NCBI RefSeq assembly: GCF_028462495.1 | Contig: NZ_JAQOWX010000032.1 | Location: forward strand, 1 to 47,484 | Length of the DNA: 47,484 nucleotides | Direction of reading: 5' to 3' | DNA from: Roseateles_E sp005503085 | Lineage (GTDB): Bacteria > Pseudomonadota > Gammaproteobacteria > Burkholderiales > Burkholderiaceae_C | Part shown: piece after piece, positions 1 to 7,825 of the stretch | How the letters are laid out: the number at the start of each line of letters is the position of its first letter | How positions within the stretch are numbered: the first letter of the stretch is position 1 | Notes under the pieces: model-generated | The model's database searches: none | What the model was told of the DNA's origin: nothing | What the model saw: only the letters and a program-made list of their open reading frames with translations | Position numbers and translations under genes: made by a program

Positions 1-1614
1 TCGGCCGAGCCGGCGCGCCGCCAGCACGGCCAGCGCGGCGCTGGCCAGCAGCGCCAGATCGACGCCGGCCACCGGCCAGTAGGCGCGGCCCAAGGTGCTC
101 AGCAGATGATCGCCGGTGCTAGCCCAGTTCAGCAGCACGGCAGTGATCGCCAGGGCGGCCACCGCCCAGCACTGCTCGCCCCAGGCCGGTGCGATGCGGC
201 CCTCGGACACCGGCGCCGTGCGCCACAGCGCATGGGCAAAAGCCAGCAGCCAGGCGCCCCAGAAGCCGTACTGCTCCCAGTCGCCGCGCGCCGGCAGATC
301 GCCGGGCAGCAGACGGTTGGCGATCAGCACGGCCATGGTGGCGATCAGCATGCCGGTCACCGTGGTGACGGCCAGCGCATCGACCCAGCGCGCGCCGCTG
401 AGCCCTTGCTTGGCATGCTGGCGCTTGCGCTTCTCGACGAAGAAGATGAAGCCCGTCGCGATGCAGACGCAGCCCGACAGCCCGCCCAGCACATAAAGCC
501 AGCGCAGCAGCCAGTGGCGGAAGTGCTGCAGATGCAGGCCGGTCAGGAAGTTGTTGATGCCGGCCACCGCGGTGACCGGGGGATCCTCGCGGATCAGCGC
601 GCCGCTGCTGCCCTTGAAGTGCATGCCCTCGCCGGTCAGCGTGACCCGGTCGGTGCCGGCGCGGTAGATGCTGACATAGGCATTGGCGTCGCCGACATGC
701 TGCACGCTCAGAAAGCCGACCTCGCCGGCCATGCCCTTGGCGGCCCAGCGGCGCTGGGCCTCGGCCACCATCGCGTCGACCGAGGCCAACGCCGCCGGCT
801 GGCCGGCGCGCTGGGCCGGCAGACCGGTTTCCATTGCCTCGTGCTGCTCATGCAGCTCGTGCAGCGGCTCCAGCTGGGTGTGGGTGACCGGGAAATAGAT
901 GCCGCCGAAGATCACCAGCCCCGACAGCGCGAAGATGAAGTGAAAGGGCAGGGCGACGACGCCGGTCAGGTTGTGCAGGTCCAGCGCGCTGCGCTGGGTG
1001 TGCTTTTTCGGCCGGAAGGTGAACAGCTCGCGGAAGATCTTGCGGTGCATCACGACGCCGCTGACCAGGGCCACCAGCATGATCAGGGCGGCGAAGCCGA
1101 CGATCCAGGTGCCGAGGTTCTTCCAGTGCAGGTTCAGGCTGTAGTGCAGCGGGTAGAAGAACTGGCTGCCGATCTTCAGGTGGTCTTGCGGCAGTGGGCG
1201 GCCGTCGCGCGGATCGATGGTCAGGCTGCCCCAGACCACATCGTCGGCCTGCTTGGCATTGGGCAGCACAAAGCTGGTGAAGACGCTGAGCACCGGGTCG
1301 CGGTGCGTGGTGTAGGCGCCCCAGCTGTTGATGACCGGGAAGCTGTCGGCCATCGGACCGTTGACGCGCTCGCGCGCGGCCTCGATATTGGCCTCGTCGG
1401 GCTTGGTCATGGCCTTGAACACCGGTTGCAGCACCCGGTCGAACGAAGGCATCGGTTGCGGCGCGAAGCGCGATTCGGGAATCGCCCAGCGGTCGATCTC
1501 GCGATCGAACACCGACAGCGAGCCGAAGAAGAACACCACCATCAGCACAAAGCCCAGCACCAGGCCGAACCAGGTGTGCAGCCAGGCCATGGTGAGCCGG
1601 AAGTTCTGGAACAC
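1..1614 (-). CDS. PepSY-associated TM helix protein (partial, C-terminus off the left edge)
   Basis: Inner-membrane protein of the PepSY-associated family, commonly found next to siderophore receptors; some members are linked to reductive iron release, but its reaction here is inferred. The visible part covers 538 codons and has no stop before the left edge. It opens with a membrane segment (residues about 10-30, HTWFGLVLGFVLMVVFFFGS). More hydrophobic segments lie near residues 165-185, 215-240 and 375-400, then a C-terminal cluster, with a soluble PepSY-like stretch between. His-rich motifs such as LHYSLNLHW and LHLQHFRHWLL flank helices, typical of the family. The start is taken as GTG at 1614 because AAGGAG lies about 8 nt upstream; an ATG at 1590 is the alternative. 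It follows the DUF3649 gene and the TonB receptor, presumably in one iron-regulated operon. Confidence 0.85.
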   Translation of the reverse strand, partial: MFQNFRLTMAWLHTWFGLVLGFVLMVVFFFGSLSVFDREIDRWAIPESRFAPQPMPSFDRVLQPVFKAMTKPDEANIEAARERVNGPMADSFPVINSWGAYTTHRDPVLSVFTSFVLPNAKQADDVVWGSLTIDPRDGRPLPQDHLKIGSQFFYPLHYSLNLHWKNLGTWIVGFAALIMLVALVSGVVMHRKIFRELFTFRPKKHTQRSALDLHNLTGVVALPFHFIFALSGLVIFGGIYFPVTHTQLEPLHELHEQHEAMETGLPAQRAGQPAALASVDAMVAEAQRRWAAKGMAGEVGFLSVQHVGDANAYVSIYRAGTDRVTLTGEGMHFKGSSGALIREDPPVTAVAGINNFLTGLHLQHFRHWLLRWLYVLGGLSGCVCIATGFIFFVEKRKRQHAKQGLSGARWVDALAVTTVTGMLIATMAVLIANRLLPGDLPARGDWEQYGFWGAWLLAFAHALWRTAPVSEGRIAPAWGEQCWAVAALAITAVLLNWASTGDHLLSTLGRAYWPVAGVDLALLASAALAVLAARRLGR

Positions 1615-1639
1615 GGGTCTTACTCCTTGGGTCAGGGAT

Positions 1640-1945
1640 TCAGAGCAGCGCGCGCTGGATCAGCCAGGCCGCCGCAGTCATCAGCGCGCCGCCACCCGCC
1701 AGCACACCCCAGACGCGGGCCAGGCTGCGGGCCGCGACGGCCCACAGAAACACCCCGAGGAAGTGGAGGAAGGCCAGCATATAGCTGAGCGACTCGGCAT
1801 CGTGGAAAGGCATGCCGGCCGCGAACATCGATGCGATGAACAGCGCGACAAAGCCCCAGCAGAAGGCATAGCCGCCCAGCATCGCCGCCGCGATGCGGGC
1901 GACGACGTGCAGGCGGGACGGAGGGGTGAATGGGGTGCTGCTCAT
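1640..1945 (-). CDS. DUF3649 family small membrane protein
   Basis: A 101-residue protein starting MSSTPFTPPSRLHVVAR and made largely of three or four hydrophobic segments (AAMLGGYAFCWGFVALFIAS, a central YMLAFLHFLGVFLWAVAA, and a C-terminal GGALMTAAAWLIQ). Size, helix pattern and position between a TonB-dependent siderophore receptor and a PepSY protein match the DUF3649 family of iron-uptake-associated proteins. The precise function is unknown. The ATG at 1945 is preferred over in-frame upstream starts, which would overlap the receptor gene and add a low-complexity Arg/Ser/Trp-rich sequence typical of a wrong frame. It ends 25 nt before the PepSY gene starts, consistent with co-transcription. 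Confidence 0.8.
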   Translation of the reverse strand: MSSTPFTPPSRLHVVARIAAAMLGGYAFCWGFVALFIASMFAAGMPFHDAESLSYMLAFLHFLGVFLWAVAARSLARVWGVLAGGGALMTAAAWLIQRALL

Positions 1946-1961
1946 CGCGTGTCGCCGTCGC

Positions 1962-4121
1962 TTACCAGCGGTAGGCCAGCGAGCCCACCAGCTTGCGCTG
2001 GCTGCCGAACCAGCAGTCGCCCCGCTCCAGGCAGGAGGCGATATAGGTCTTGTCGGTGGCATTGCTGATATTGAGCGCGGCATGCCAGGGGCCCCGGTCC
2101 CAGGACAGCATCAGGTCCAGCAGGTTTGTCGAGGGCACGCTGGTGATGTCGGCGCCGTCCGCGGTCTTGCCCACATGGCGCAGCCCGACGCCGGCCTTGA
2201 AGCCGGCCAGGCCATAGGCGTCGAGCCGGTGCGTGGCCCAGACCGAGGCGCTGTGCTTGGGAATGCTGCTGAGCTGCTTGCCCAGATAGGCCCGGTCGCT
2301 GCCTTCGACCTTGGACTGGTAGGCGTCCATATAGGTGTAGCTGGCCAGCAGATCCCACTGGCGCAGGCTGGCGTTGAGCTCCAGCTCCAGGCCCTTGACC
2401 GTGACCTCGCCGCGCTGCACCGAGAAACCGACATGAGCAGGGTCCGGGTCATTGGTCAGGCGGTTGGTTTCGCGCAGCTCGTAGATGGCCGCAGCGGCCG
2501 TGATGTTGCGGTTGACCGGCGCCCATTTGAGGCCCAACTCGATCTGCTTGCCCTGCTTGGGCCTGAAGGCCTTGCCCTCGAAGTCCTTGCCCGCCACCGG
2601 CTCGAAGGACTCGGCATAGCTGGCATAGGGCGACCAGCCGCCATCCATCAGGTGCACCAGGCCCAGGTTCTTCGAGGTGGCGGAATCACGGGCATCGCCG
2701 CTCTTGACCTGGTCGTGGCGCAGGCCGGCTACCAGCACCCACTGCGGGCCGAACTTGATCTGGTCCTGCACGAGCAGCCCGGTCTGGCTGACACGGCTGA
2801 TGTCGGCATTGACAGCGGACAGCGCCGGCAGCGGGAAGCTGCCATAGACCGGCTTGTAGACATTCAGCGCCGTGGCTGCGCCATCCCAGGACTTGTGGCC
2901 GCTGCGCGAGCGCATCGCGTCGACGCCCAGCAGCACGGTGTGCTGGATGGCGCCGAACTGCAGCCGGCCTTCCAGCAGCAGGTCGCTGTTGGTGATGCGG
3001 TTGCTGTCGTCGTTGGCAGACCAGGTGCGTTTCAGGTACTGGCCGTTCGGGTTGGCCTTGCCGTCGGCATCGAAGTAGCCTTCCCACCAGTTCGCATACA
3101 TCGTGCGCATCTGGCCGTCGATGCGGTCATGGCGGAGCCGGTGCGTCAGCTTCCATTGCTCGTTCAGACGCTGCTCCCACTCGTAGCCCAGGCGCTTGCG
3201 TTCGCCGCCGTAGCGGTCCCAATCGGGCTCCCCGATGAAGACCGAGGGCGACAGATAGCCCTGCGGTCCCGGGCGCAGCGTGCCGTCTATCGGGAAGAAG
3301 GCATTGGTGTTGCCCGTCTTGTCCTTCTGGAACTCGCCGTAGACGCTCAGCTTGGCGCCGGCGAACGGTGTCCAGCTCAGCGAGGGCGCGAAAAACTGGC
3401 GCTCGTCATAGGCATGGTCGACCTGGGTGCCGCTGTCCTTGACCAGGCCGACCACCCGGTAGAGCAGGCTGGCGTCGCTGTTCAGCACGCCGCCCAGATC
3501 GGCGTAGATCTGCTTGTGGCCGTTATTGCCGAGCTGGACGCCGAGCTCGCGGAGGCTCTCGGCCTGCGGCCGCTTGGACACCAGGTTGACGACGCCACCG
3601 GGGCCATTCTGGCCGGCGATCACCGAGGCCGGGCCGCGCAGTACCTCGATACGCTCGAAGGCATAGGGCTCGTTGCGCACCACGCCCCACCAGCCGCTCA
3701 GCGGCAGGCGCAGGCCGTCCAGCAGGGTCGAGCCCTCGCTGCCGCCGCGCAGCGAGAACCAGTCGCCGCGGTTGTCCAGGCCGTACATCTCGGAGCGCAC
3801 GCCGGCGCTGTAGCGCAGCACCTCCTGCATGGTCTGCGAGCTCTGGTCGCGGATCTGGTCGGCGCTGATCACCGAGATCGACTGCGGCACCTCGTTGAGC
3901 GGGGTGTCGGTCTTGGTGGCGGTGGCGCTGCGCTTGGCGACATAACCGTTGACCGGCCCGCCGGCGCTTTCCTTGTCGGCCGCAGCCTTGACCCGCACCG
4001 TCGGCAAGGCCTCGGCGGACTCGGGGGCGGGGCTGTTCTGCGCCCACAGCGCGGACGGCAGCAAAAGCAGCGCAGTGGCGCGGGCGATGGCGTGGGGACG
4101 CCAGGACTTCTGGGGGCTCAT
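1962..4121 (-). CDS. TonB-dependent ferric-siderophore receptor
   Basis: Outer-membrane receptor of about 719 residues that imports ferric siderophores using TonB-ExbBD energy. A signal peptide (residues about 1-28, hydrophobic ARATALLLLPSALWAQ) is followed by a plug domain with NEVPQSISVISADQIRDQS, the RGG segment FSLRGGSEGSTLLDG, and VLRGPASVIAGQNGPGGVVN. The rest is a 22-strand-type barrel ending in aromatic SLAYRW, the usual C-terminal Trp. These are hallmarks of the FhuA/FoxA/FpvA siderophore-receptor class. There is no N-terminal signalling domain, so it is not a FecA-type transducer. The start at 4121 is chosen because GGAG lies about 10 nt upstream; an ATG at 4157 is possible. It heads a minus-strand iron operon behind a Fur-box-like sequence. 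The siderophore cannot be told from sequence. Confidence 0.93.
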   Translation of the reverse strand: MSPQKSWRPHAIARATALLLLPSALWAQNSPAPESAEALPTVRVKAAADKESAGGPVNGYVAKRSATATKTDTPLNEVPQSISVISADQIRDQSSQTMQEVLRYSAGVRSEMYGLDNRGDWFSLRGGSEGSTLLDGLRLPLSGWWGVVRNEPYAFERIEVLRGPASVIAGQNGPGGVVNLVSKRPQAESLRELGVQLGNNGHKQIYADLGGVLNSDASLLYRVVGLVKDSGTQVDHAYDERQFFAPSLSWTPFAGAKLSVYGEFQKDKTGNTNAFFPIDGTLRPGPQGYLSPSVFIGEPDWDRYGGERKRLGYEWEQRLNEQWKLTHRLRHDRIDGQMRTMYANWWEGYFDADGKANPNGQYLKRTWSANDDSNRITNSDLLLEGRLQFGAIQHTVLLGVDAMRSRSGHKSWDGAATALNVYKPVYGSFPLPALSAVNADISRVSQTGLLVQDQIKFGPQWVLVAGLRHDQVKSGDARDSATSKNLGLVHLMDGGWSPYASYAESFEPVAGKDFEGKAFRPKQGKQIELGLKWAPVNRNITAAAAIYELRETNRLTNDPDPAHVGFSVQRGEVTVKGLELELNASLRQWDLLASYTYMDAYQSKVEGSDRAYLGKQLSSIPKHSASVWATHRLDAYGLAGFKAGVGLRHVGKTADGADITSVPSTNLLDLMLSWDRGPWHAALNISNATDKTYIASCLERGDCWFGSQRKLVGSLAYRW

Positions 4122-4280
4122 CAGCGGACAACTCCAGCGGGAATCAGGGGCGGGCAACGAGGGCGGGCGCGCTGCCTGGGCAGGCGCATCCGCTGTCGGG
4201 GGACTTCCGTGGCTGGCGATGGCTGGCGCGTCGGGCGGGCGGTCGCGCGCAGCGAGACCGCAAGAGGTGCAATCTTAATT

Positions 4281-4299
4281 GAGAATGATTCCCGTTATT
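4281..4299. promoter_or_regulatory. Fur-box-like site upstream of the siderophore receptor
   Basis: The sequence GAGAATGATTCCCGTTATT matches the left half of the 19-bp Fur consensus at 8 of 9 positions (GAGAATGAT against GATAATGAT), and the right half keeps the TTAT core. It lies about 160 bp upstream of the receptor start, where iron-dependent repression by Fur would be expected. The right half is degenerate, so this is a good candidate rather than a proven operator. Confidence 0.65.
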
Positions 4300-4355
4300 G
4301 AATTCGCCCGCCGATCCGGTGGTGCTGATGCAACGGCCGTGCGCTCTGCAAACGC

Positions 4356-4383
4356 TTGCCAGCCTCACTAAATACTGTATATT
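4356..4383 (+). promoter_or_regulatory. Candidate sigma-70 promoter overlapping the LexA box
   Basis: A -35 element TTGCCA (4356-4361) and a -10 element TATATT (4378-4383) are separated by 16 bp and face the small gene starting at 4443. The -10 lies inside the LexA palindrome, so LexA binding would block RNA polymerase directly. Inferred from sequence only. Confidence 0.5.
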
Positions 4384-4392
4384 TACACAGTA
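4373..4392. promoter_or_regulatory. LexA (SOS) box
   Basis: The 20-mer TACTGTATATTTACACAGTA contains the invariant CTGT-N8-ACAG core, flanked by TA on both sides, and is nearly the ideal gamma/betaproteobacterial SOS box. It sits 50 bp before the ATG at 4443 and overlaps that gene's probable -10. This strongly suggests that the downstream small protein is induced by DNA damage. Confidence 0.85.
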
Positions 4393-4442
4393 TTGAGCGA
4401 GGGCCATCTCGCCAGCAAACCCGAGCGAGCGAGAGCATCACC

Positions 4443-4730
4443 ATGAATCTCAATCTGAACGACCCTGACAGCATCATCGCCTGGTGGCGCGAGTTTCCCG
4501 AACGCCACTGGGACTATCTGGATGTGTTTGCCAAGCAGCCGCAGTTCATGGCCGCCGTGCGCCAGGCCCGCTTGCGCATCCGCAGCGACCCGCAGCTCGC
4601 GCCCATCCTGGACCGGGCGGTGAGCTCGGGCGCGGATCGCCGGCGCGCGATGGCGGCCTTGCTGGCTCGCCCGCGCGATCTTGAGATCGACGATGACGAG
4701 TTCGATCCCGGCGCCTACGGCTCGCACTGA
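4443..4730 (+). CDS. Uncharacterised 95-residue protein, predicted SOS-inducible
   Basis: I do not recognise a family. The protein starts MNLNLNDPDSIIAWWREFPE, is soluble with no signal peptide or membrane segment, and looks mostly helical. It is rich in Trp and Arg in the first two thirds (AWWREFPERHWDYLDVF, VRQARLRIRSDPQ). It ends in an acidic tail (LEIDDDEFDPGAYGSH). There are no cysteines and no obvious catalytic motif. ATG 4443 is preferred over the in-frame upstream start at 4356, because the upstream stretch contains the LexA box and promoter. It stands alone between the iron operon (divergent) and a strong terminator at 4795-4829. The LexA box implies a DNA-damage role (checkpoint, repair accessory or toxin-like), but that is inference from regulation only. 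Confidence 0.75.
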   Translation: MNLNLNDPDSIIAWWREFPERHWDYLDVFAKQPQFMAAVRQARLRIRSDPQLAPILDRAVSSGADRRRAMAALLARPRDLEIDDDEFDPGAYGSH

Positions 4731-4794
4731 GCGCCGCGCCTCCCTTTTTACCTTGCAGTTGCCGGGCGTTTGTTCTTCACGACCCGCGCGTTTT

Positions 4795-4829
4795 GCCCGA
4801 CGGCCTTCTGAGGCCGTCGGGCTTTTTTT
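4795..4829 (+). terminator. Strong Rho-independent terminator
   Basis: A perfect stem GCCCGACGGCC (4795-4805) pairs with GGCCGTCGGGC (4812-4822), extended by one T-A pair to leave a TCTG loop, and is followed by seven T residues (4823-4829). It ends transcription of the SOS-boxed small gene 65 bp downstream of its stop codon. Confidence 0.92.
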
Positions 4830-5298
4830 GCCGACCGCCGTTCGGCTGATCGGTCGTTCGTCAGGAAGCGTGCCGGGTCCGCTTGGCGCGGCGGGTGGTA
4901 CTGGGAACAAGGCCTGGCTTCGGCGATGACATATCGCACCGATGGGCGCGCCATCAGTCGCTCGAAATAGGCGCCATCGATCATCCGAGTCTTTCTGTGG
5001 AGTCGCGATGCAGGGGGCCTGGTCTGTGCCGTGCCGCTCGGCCATGAGCCAGCATCGCGCCGCAGACATGGCCAACGTTGCCCGTTTTCCCGTCATCGCG
5101 CACGAACCGGTCTGCATATCGATCTTTCCGCCATGATGCTGAGCGCGCTCGTCGGCGCTCCTTGTCAGGGAAGGGCCTACTGGCCTGGGACTCACTAAGC
5201 CCTAAACTGCCCACCCGTTTCCGCGCCATTGGCAGGCGCGGCAATAGTGCGCGACCCCGTGTCCGTGCGCTCATAGAGGCCAAACTCAGGGAGTTTCC
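4830..5298. other. Intergenic stretch with no supported gene
   Basis: About 470 bp between the terminator and the next gene. The short open frames here have no convincing ribosome binding site or family resemblance, and their codon use is not like the neighbours. It presumably holds the promoter of the lipoprotein at 5299, but I cannot place it with confidence. Confidence 0.5.
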
Positions 5299-7821
5299 AT
5301 GCTTTTAACGAACGTGCAACGTCGCTGTGCGGCGCTTGTTTTCGTCATGCTCAGCGCGTGTGGTGGTGGTGGTGGTGGTGGTGGTGGTGGTGGTGCCGAC
5401 TCGGGCAATGCCCCGGCAATCACACCCCCTCCAACGACGATAGGAAGCTACGCTGTAGGTGGCTCGGTCAGTGGCTTGGCCGGCGGGGAGTTGGTCGTAG
5501 CGCTCAATGGCAGCCAGCTACTCAGCATCCGAAGCGATGGCATCTTCGCGTTTCCGCAGAAACTGGCTGATGGGACGTTGTATTCGGTTGCGGTGCATGC
5601 TCACCCGGCCTTACCCGCCCAGACCTGCTCTATCACCTCGGACCTTGCACGGGGCCAGGTGAGCGGCGCCGACAGTCGCCAAGCACTGATCCAATGTGGC
5701 GTCAATCACTATGGTATTGGCGGCACGGTCATCGGATTGAAGGGGCAAGGCCTTGCCCTCCAACTCAACGGGACGACGACCCTGCCGCTCGCTTCGGATG
5801 GCGACTTTCGGTTTCCCGACCAATTGCCCAGCGGCTCGACCTATCAGGTTCAAGTGAAATCTCAACCGCAGTCACCGGCGCAGACCTGTTCGCTCGGCAG
5901 CGGTACGGCGTCGGGCACTGTGGTTGCACTGGAGATCGGCGACCTGCGGGTCCAGTGCGCGACCAACCACTATGCCGTGACTGTTCAGGTCGCTGGCCTA
6001 ACCGGCACAGGCCTCGTTCTGCGGAACAATGCAGCGGACGACCTCGCTGTCAGCGGCAACGGGTCTGCCACGTTCGCAGCGCCTGTATCCGCGAGTGCGG
6101 GCTATGCCGTCACGGTTCTACAGCAGCCGTCCTCACCCAGCCAGGCCTGCAGCGTGGTCAATGGCGTCGGTACCGCAGGGCCTTCGTCAGCCAATGTCGA
6201 CACAGTCCGCGTGGTGTGCACGGATCGCAGCTTCACTGTCGCCGGTCAGATTCGAGGGCTCCAAGGAAGCGGCCTTGTGCTGCGCAACAATGGCGGCGAC
6301 GAGACCGTTCCCGACCGCACCGGGCGCTTTCAGTTCCGTACGCCGGTTGCCAGTGGCGCTCGTTATGCCGTCACGGTGCGGACGCAGCCATCAAACCCGT
6401 CCCAGACCTGTACCGTCAATGCAGATACGGCCGTCGGACCGGTCACCGACGCGGATGTGAGCGGCGTCACGGTGTCATGCTCCACGAACGCATACAAGGT
6501 CGGAGGGGTGGTGCGTGGGCTTTGGGCGCCATCGCTCAGCCTCCAACTGAATGGCGCCGAGGATCTCGAGGTGCGCGGCGATGGCGCTTTCGAGTTCAAA
6601 GGTCCGCTTGCCAGCGGTTCGGCTTACCGGATCACCGTGAAGGCGCAGCCGCGCCGGCCGATGATGAACTGTGAGGTGATTGACGGAACAGGCGCAATAT
6701 CTGCGGCTGACGTCGCGGCTCCTGTCGTGCAATGCGAGCCTGTCGGCGGAATGTTCGCATACTACCCTTCCATCTTTGGCGGGCTGGGTATGCTCGATAT
6801 GGATCCGGCGACCGGCACATTCGCTCACTCGAGTGGCAATGGTTCCATATCCTTTTCCAGTGGCAGAGATCCGAAAGGTGCATCCTTCTCGGCAGACGGG
6901 GCGCTGGTGTTTGCTGCGAACGGCGATACAGGCGTGCCGTACTCGGGCTCATTGGACATGGTAACCCTGGATCCCCAAACTGGCCGGCTGGGTCGGATGG
7001 TGACCGAGATCATGAACTTGGACCGGCCGACCGGTATTACGGCCCATCCCTCAGGAAAGTACGCCTATTCCCCGACCAGGAACGGGAAGATCCGCTCGTT
7101 CAAGGCAGATCCCTTGGCCGGCACTCTGAAGCAGGTCGGCGAAATCACCTCCACGCTGTGGGAGGGGCGTGACGGTATCGTCGATCCAGCCGGGCGCTTC
7201 CTGTACGTGCAGTCTCCCACGGGTCACATCGAGGTGCTGCGCATCAGTGCGGTCGATGGGACCCTGACCTGGGTTCAGACAGCCCGGCCTTTCACGGACC
7301 CGCCGCGGATGGAGATGAAACTACATCCCTCGGGCCGCTTCCTCTATGTATTGCAGGGAGGGGTGTCGGGGATCGACTGGTTGCCTGGCTCGATTGCCAC
7401 CATGTCGGTGGATGCCGAGTCGGGGCGCCTTACTTCAATCGGCTCGACCGGTGATCTGGGGAAGAACTCCCAGGCACTGGCCTTGCATCCATCCGGGCGT
7501 TATTTGTATGTCAACAGTGCGGGCCATTTCGACCATGGGCCGACGATGCCCATGGTTTTCGGGTCGCTGACCGCGATGTCGATCGATCCGGTCACGGGAT
7601 TGCCATCGCGCCTGCAGCCTGACATTGACAATGGTTTCCCGGTTGCCTCCTGTGTCAGCGTCGATGTGTCGGGCCGCTATCTCTACGCAGATACCCTCTT
7701 GCCCGACGATTCAAGGGTAATCAGATTGTTTCGGATTGATGCCGGCACTGGAAAGCTGAGATTCGAGCGCAATCTTGCGAGGAATCTGCCGTGCCCGATG
7801 TATCGGGAGTCGGGTCTGTGA
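5299..7821 (+). CDS. Poly-Gly lipoprotein with five 87-residue repeats and a lactonase-like beta-propeller
   Basis: Predicted surface or periplasmic lipoprotein of 840 residues. The signal peptide ends in the lipobox LSAC (Cys21), followed by eleven glycines encoded by eleven GGT codons. Residues 50-136, 137-223, 224-310, 311-397 and 398-483 are five tandem modules, the first four exactly 87 long. Each has a pattern like V.GL.G..L.L.NG, F.F...L.SG..Y.V.V..QP..P.Q.C and a second Cys about 21-23 residues later, so each may hold one disulfide. Residues about 486-840 resemble 6-phosphogluconolactonase/YncE-type propellers, with recurring motifs such as HPSGRFLYV, HPSGRYLYVNSAG and DVSGRYLYAD. Enzyme activity is not implied; such domains are often binding scaffolds. 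RBS AGGGAG lies before ATG 5299. A transposase remnant starts immediately after the stop, so the last residues may not be original. Confidence 0.88.
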   Translation: MLLTNVQRRCAALVFVMLSACGGGGGGGGGGGADSGNAPAITPPPTTIGSYAVGGSVSGLAGGELVVALNGSQLLSIRSDGIFAFPQKLADGTLYSVAVHAHPALPAQTCSITSDLARGQVSGADSRQALIQCGVNHYGIGGTVIGLKGQGLALQLNGTTTLPLASDGDFRFPDQLPSGSTYQVQVKSQPQSPAQTCSLGSGTASGTVVALEIGDLRVQCATNHYAVTVQVAGLTGTGLVLRNNAADDLAVSGNGSATFAAPVSASAGYAVTVLQQPSSPSQACSVVNGVGTAGPSSANVDTVRVVCTDRSFTVAGQIRGLQGSGLVLRNNGGDETVPDRTGRFQFRTPVASGARYAVTVRTQPSNPSQTCTVNADTAVGPVTDADVSGVTVSCSTNAYKVGGVVRGLWAPSLSLQLNGAEDLEVRGDGAFEFKGPLASGSAYRITVKAQPRRPMMNCEVIDGTGAISAADVAAPVVQCEPVGGMFAYYPSIFGGLGMLDMDPATGTFAHSSGNGSISFSSGRDPKGASFSADGALVFAANGDTGVPYSGSLDMVTLDPQTGRLGRMVTEIMNLDRPTGITAHPSGKYAYSPTRNGKIRSFKADPLAGTLKQVGEITSTLWEGRDGIVDPAGRFLYVQSPTGHIEVLRISAVDGTLTWVQTARPFTDPPRMEMKLHPSGRFLYVLQGGVSGIDWLPGSIATMSVDAESGRLTSIGSTGDLGKNSQALALHPSGRYLYVNSAGHFDHGPTMPMVFGSLTAMSIDPVTGLPSRLQPDIDNGFPVASCVSVDVSGRYLYADTLLPDDSRVIRLFRIDAGTGKLRFERNLARNLPCPMYRESGL
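5362..5394 (+). repeat. (GGT)11 trinucleotide tract encoding poly-Gly
   Basis: Eleven uninterrupted GGT codons directly follow the lipobox cysteine codon. The uniform codon makes this a pure microsatellite able to change length by slippage. Changes would be in frame and only alter the glycine tether. Confidence 0.95.
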
Positions 7822-7825
7822 CTAG

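Noticed and set aside
106..1788. Long plus-strand frame of 560 codons opposite the PepSY gene
   Set aside because: Composition is Arg/Ala/Gln/His/Gly-rich without any domain, the usual antisense shadow of GC-rich coding DNA; the minus-strand frame has membrane helices, an RBS and operon context.
1893..4301. 802-codon plus-strand frame opposite the siderophore receptor
   Set aside because: The minus strand encodes a full TonB-dependent receptor with signal peptide, plug and terminal aromatic residue; the plus frame has no recognisable motif.
4383..5195. 270-codon minus-strand frame across the SOS-boxed gene and terminator
   Set aside because: It runs antisense through a strong terminator hairpin and a LexA box and has no domain; composition suggests a chance frame.
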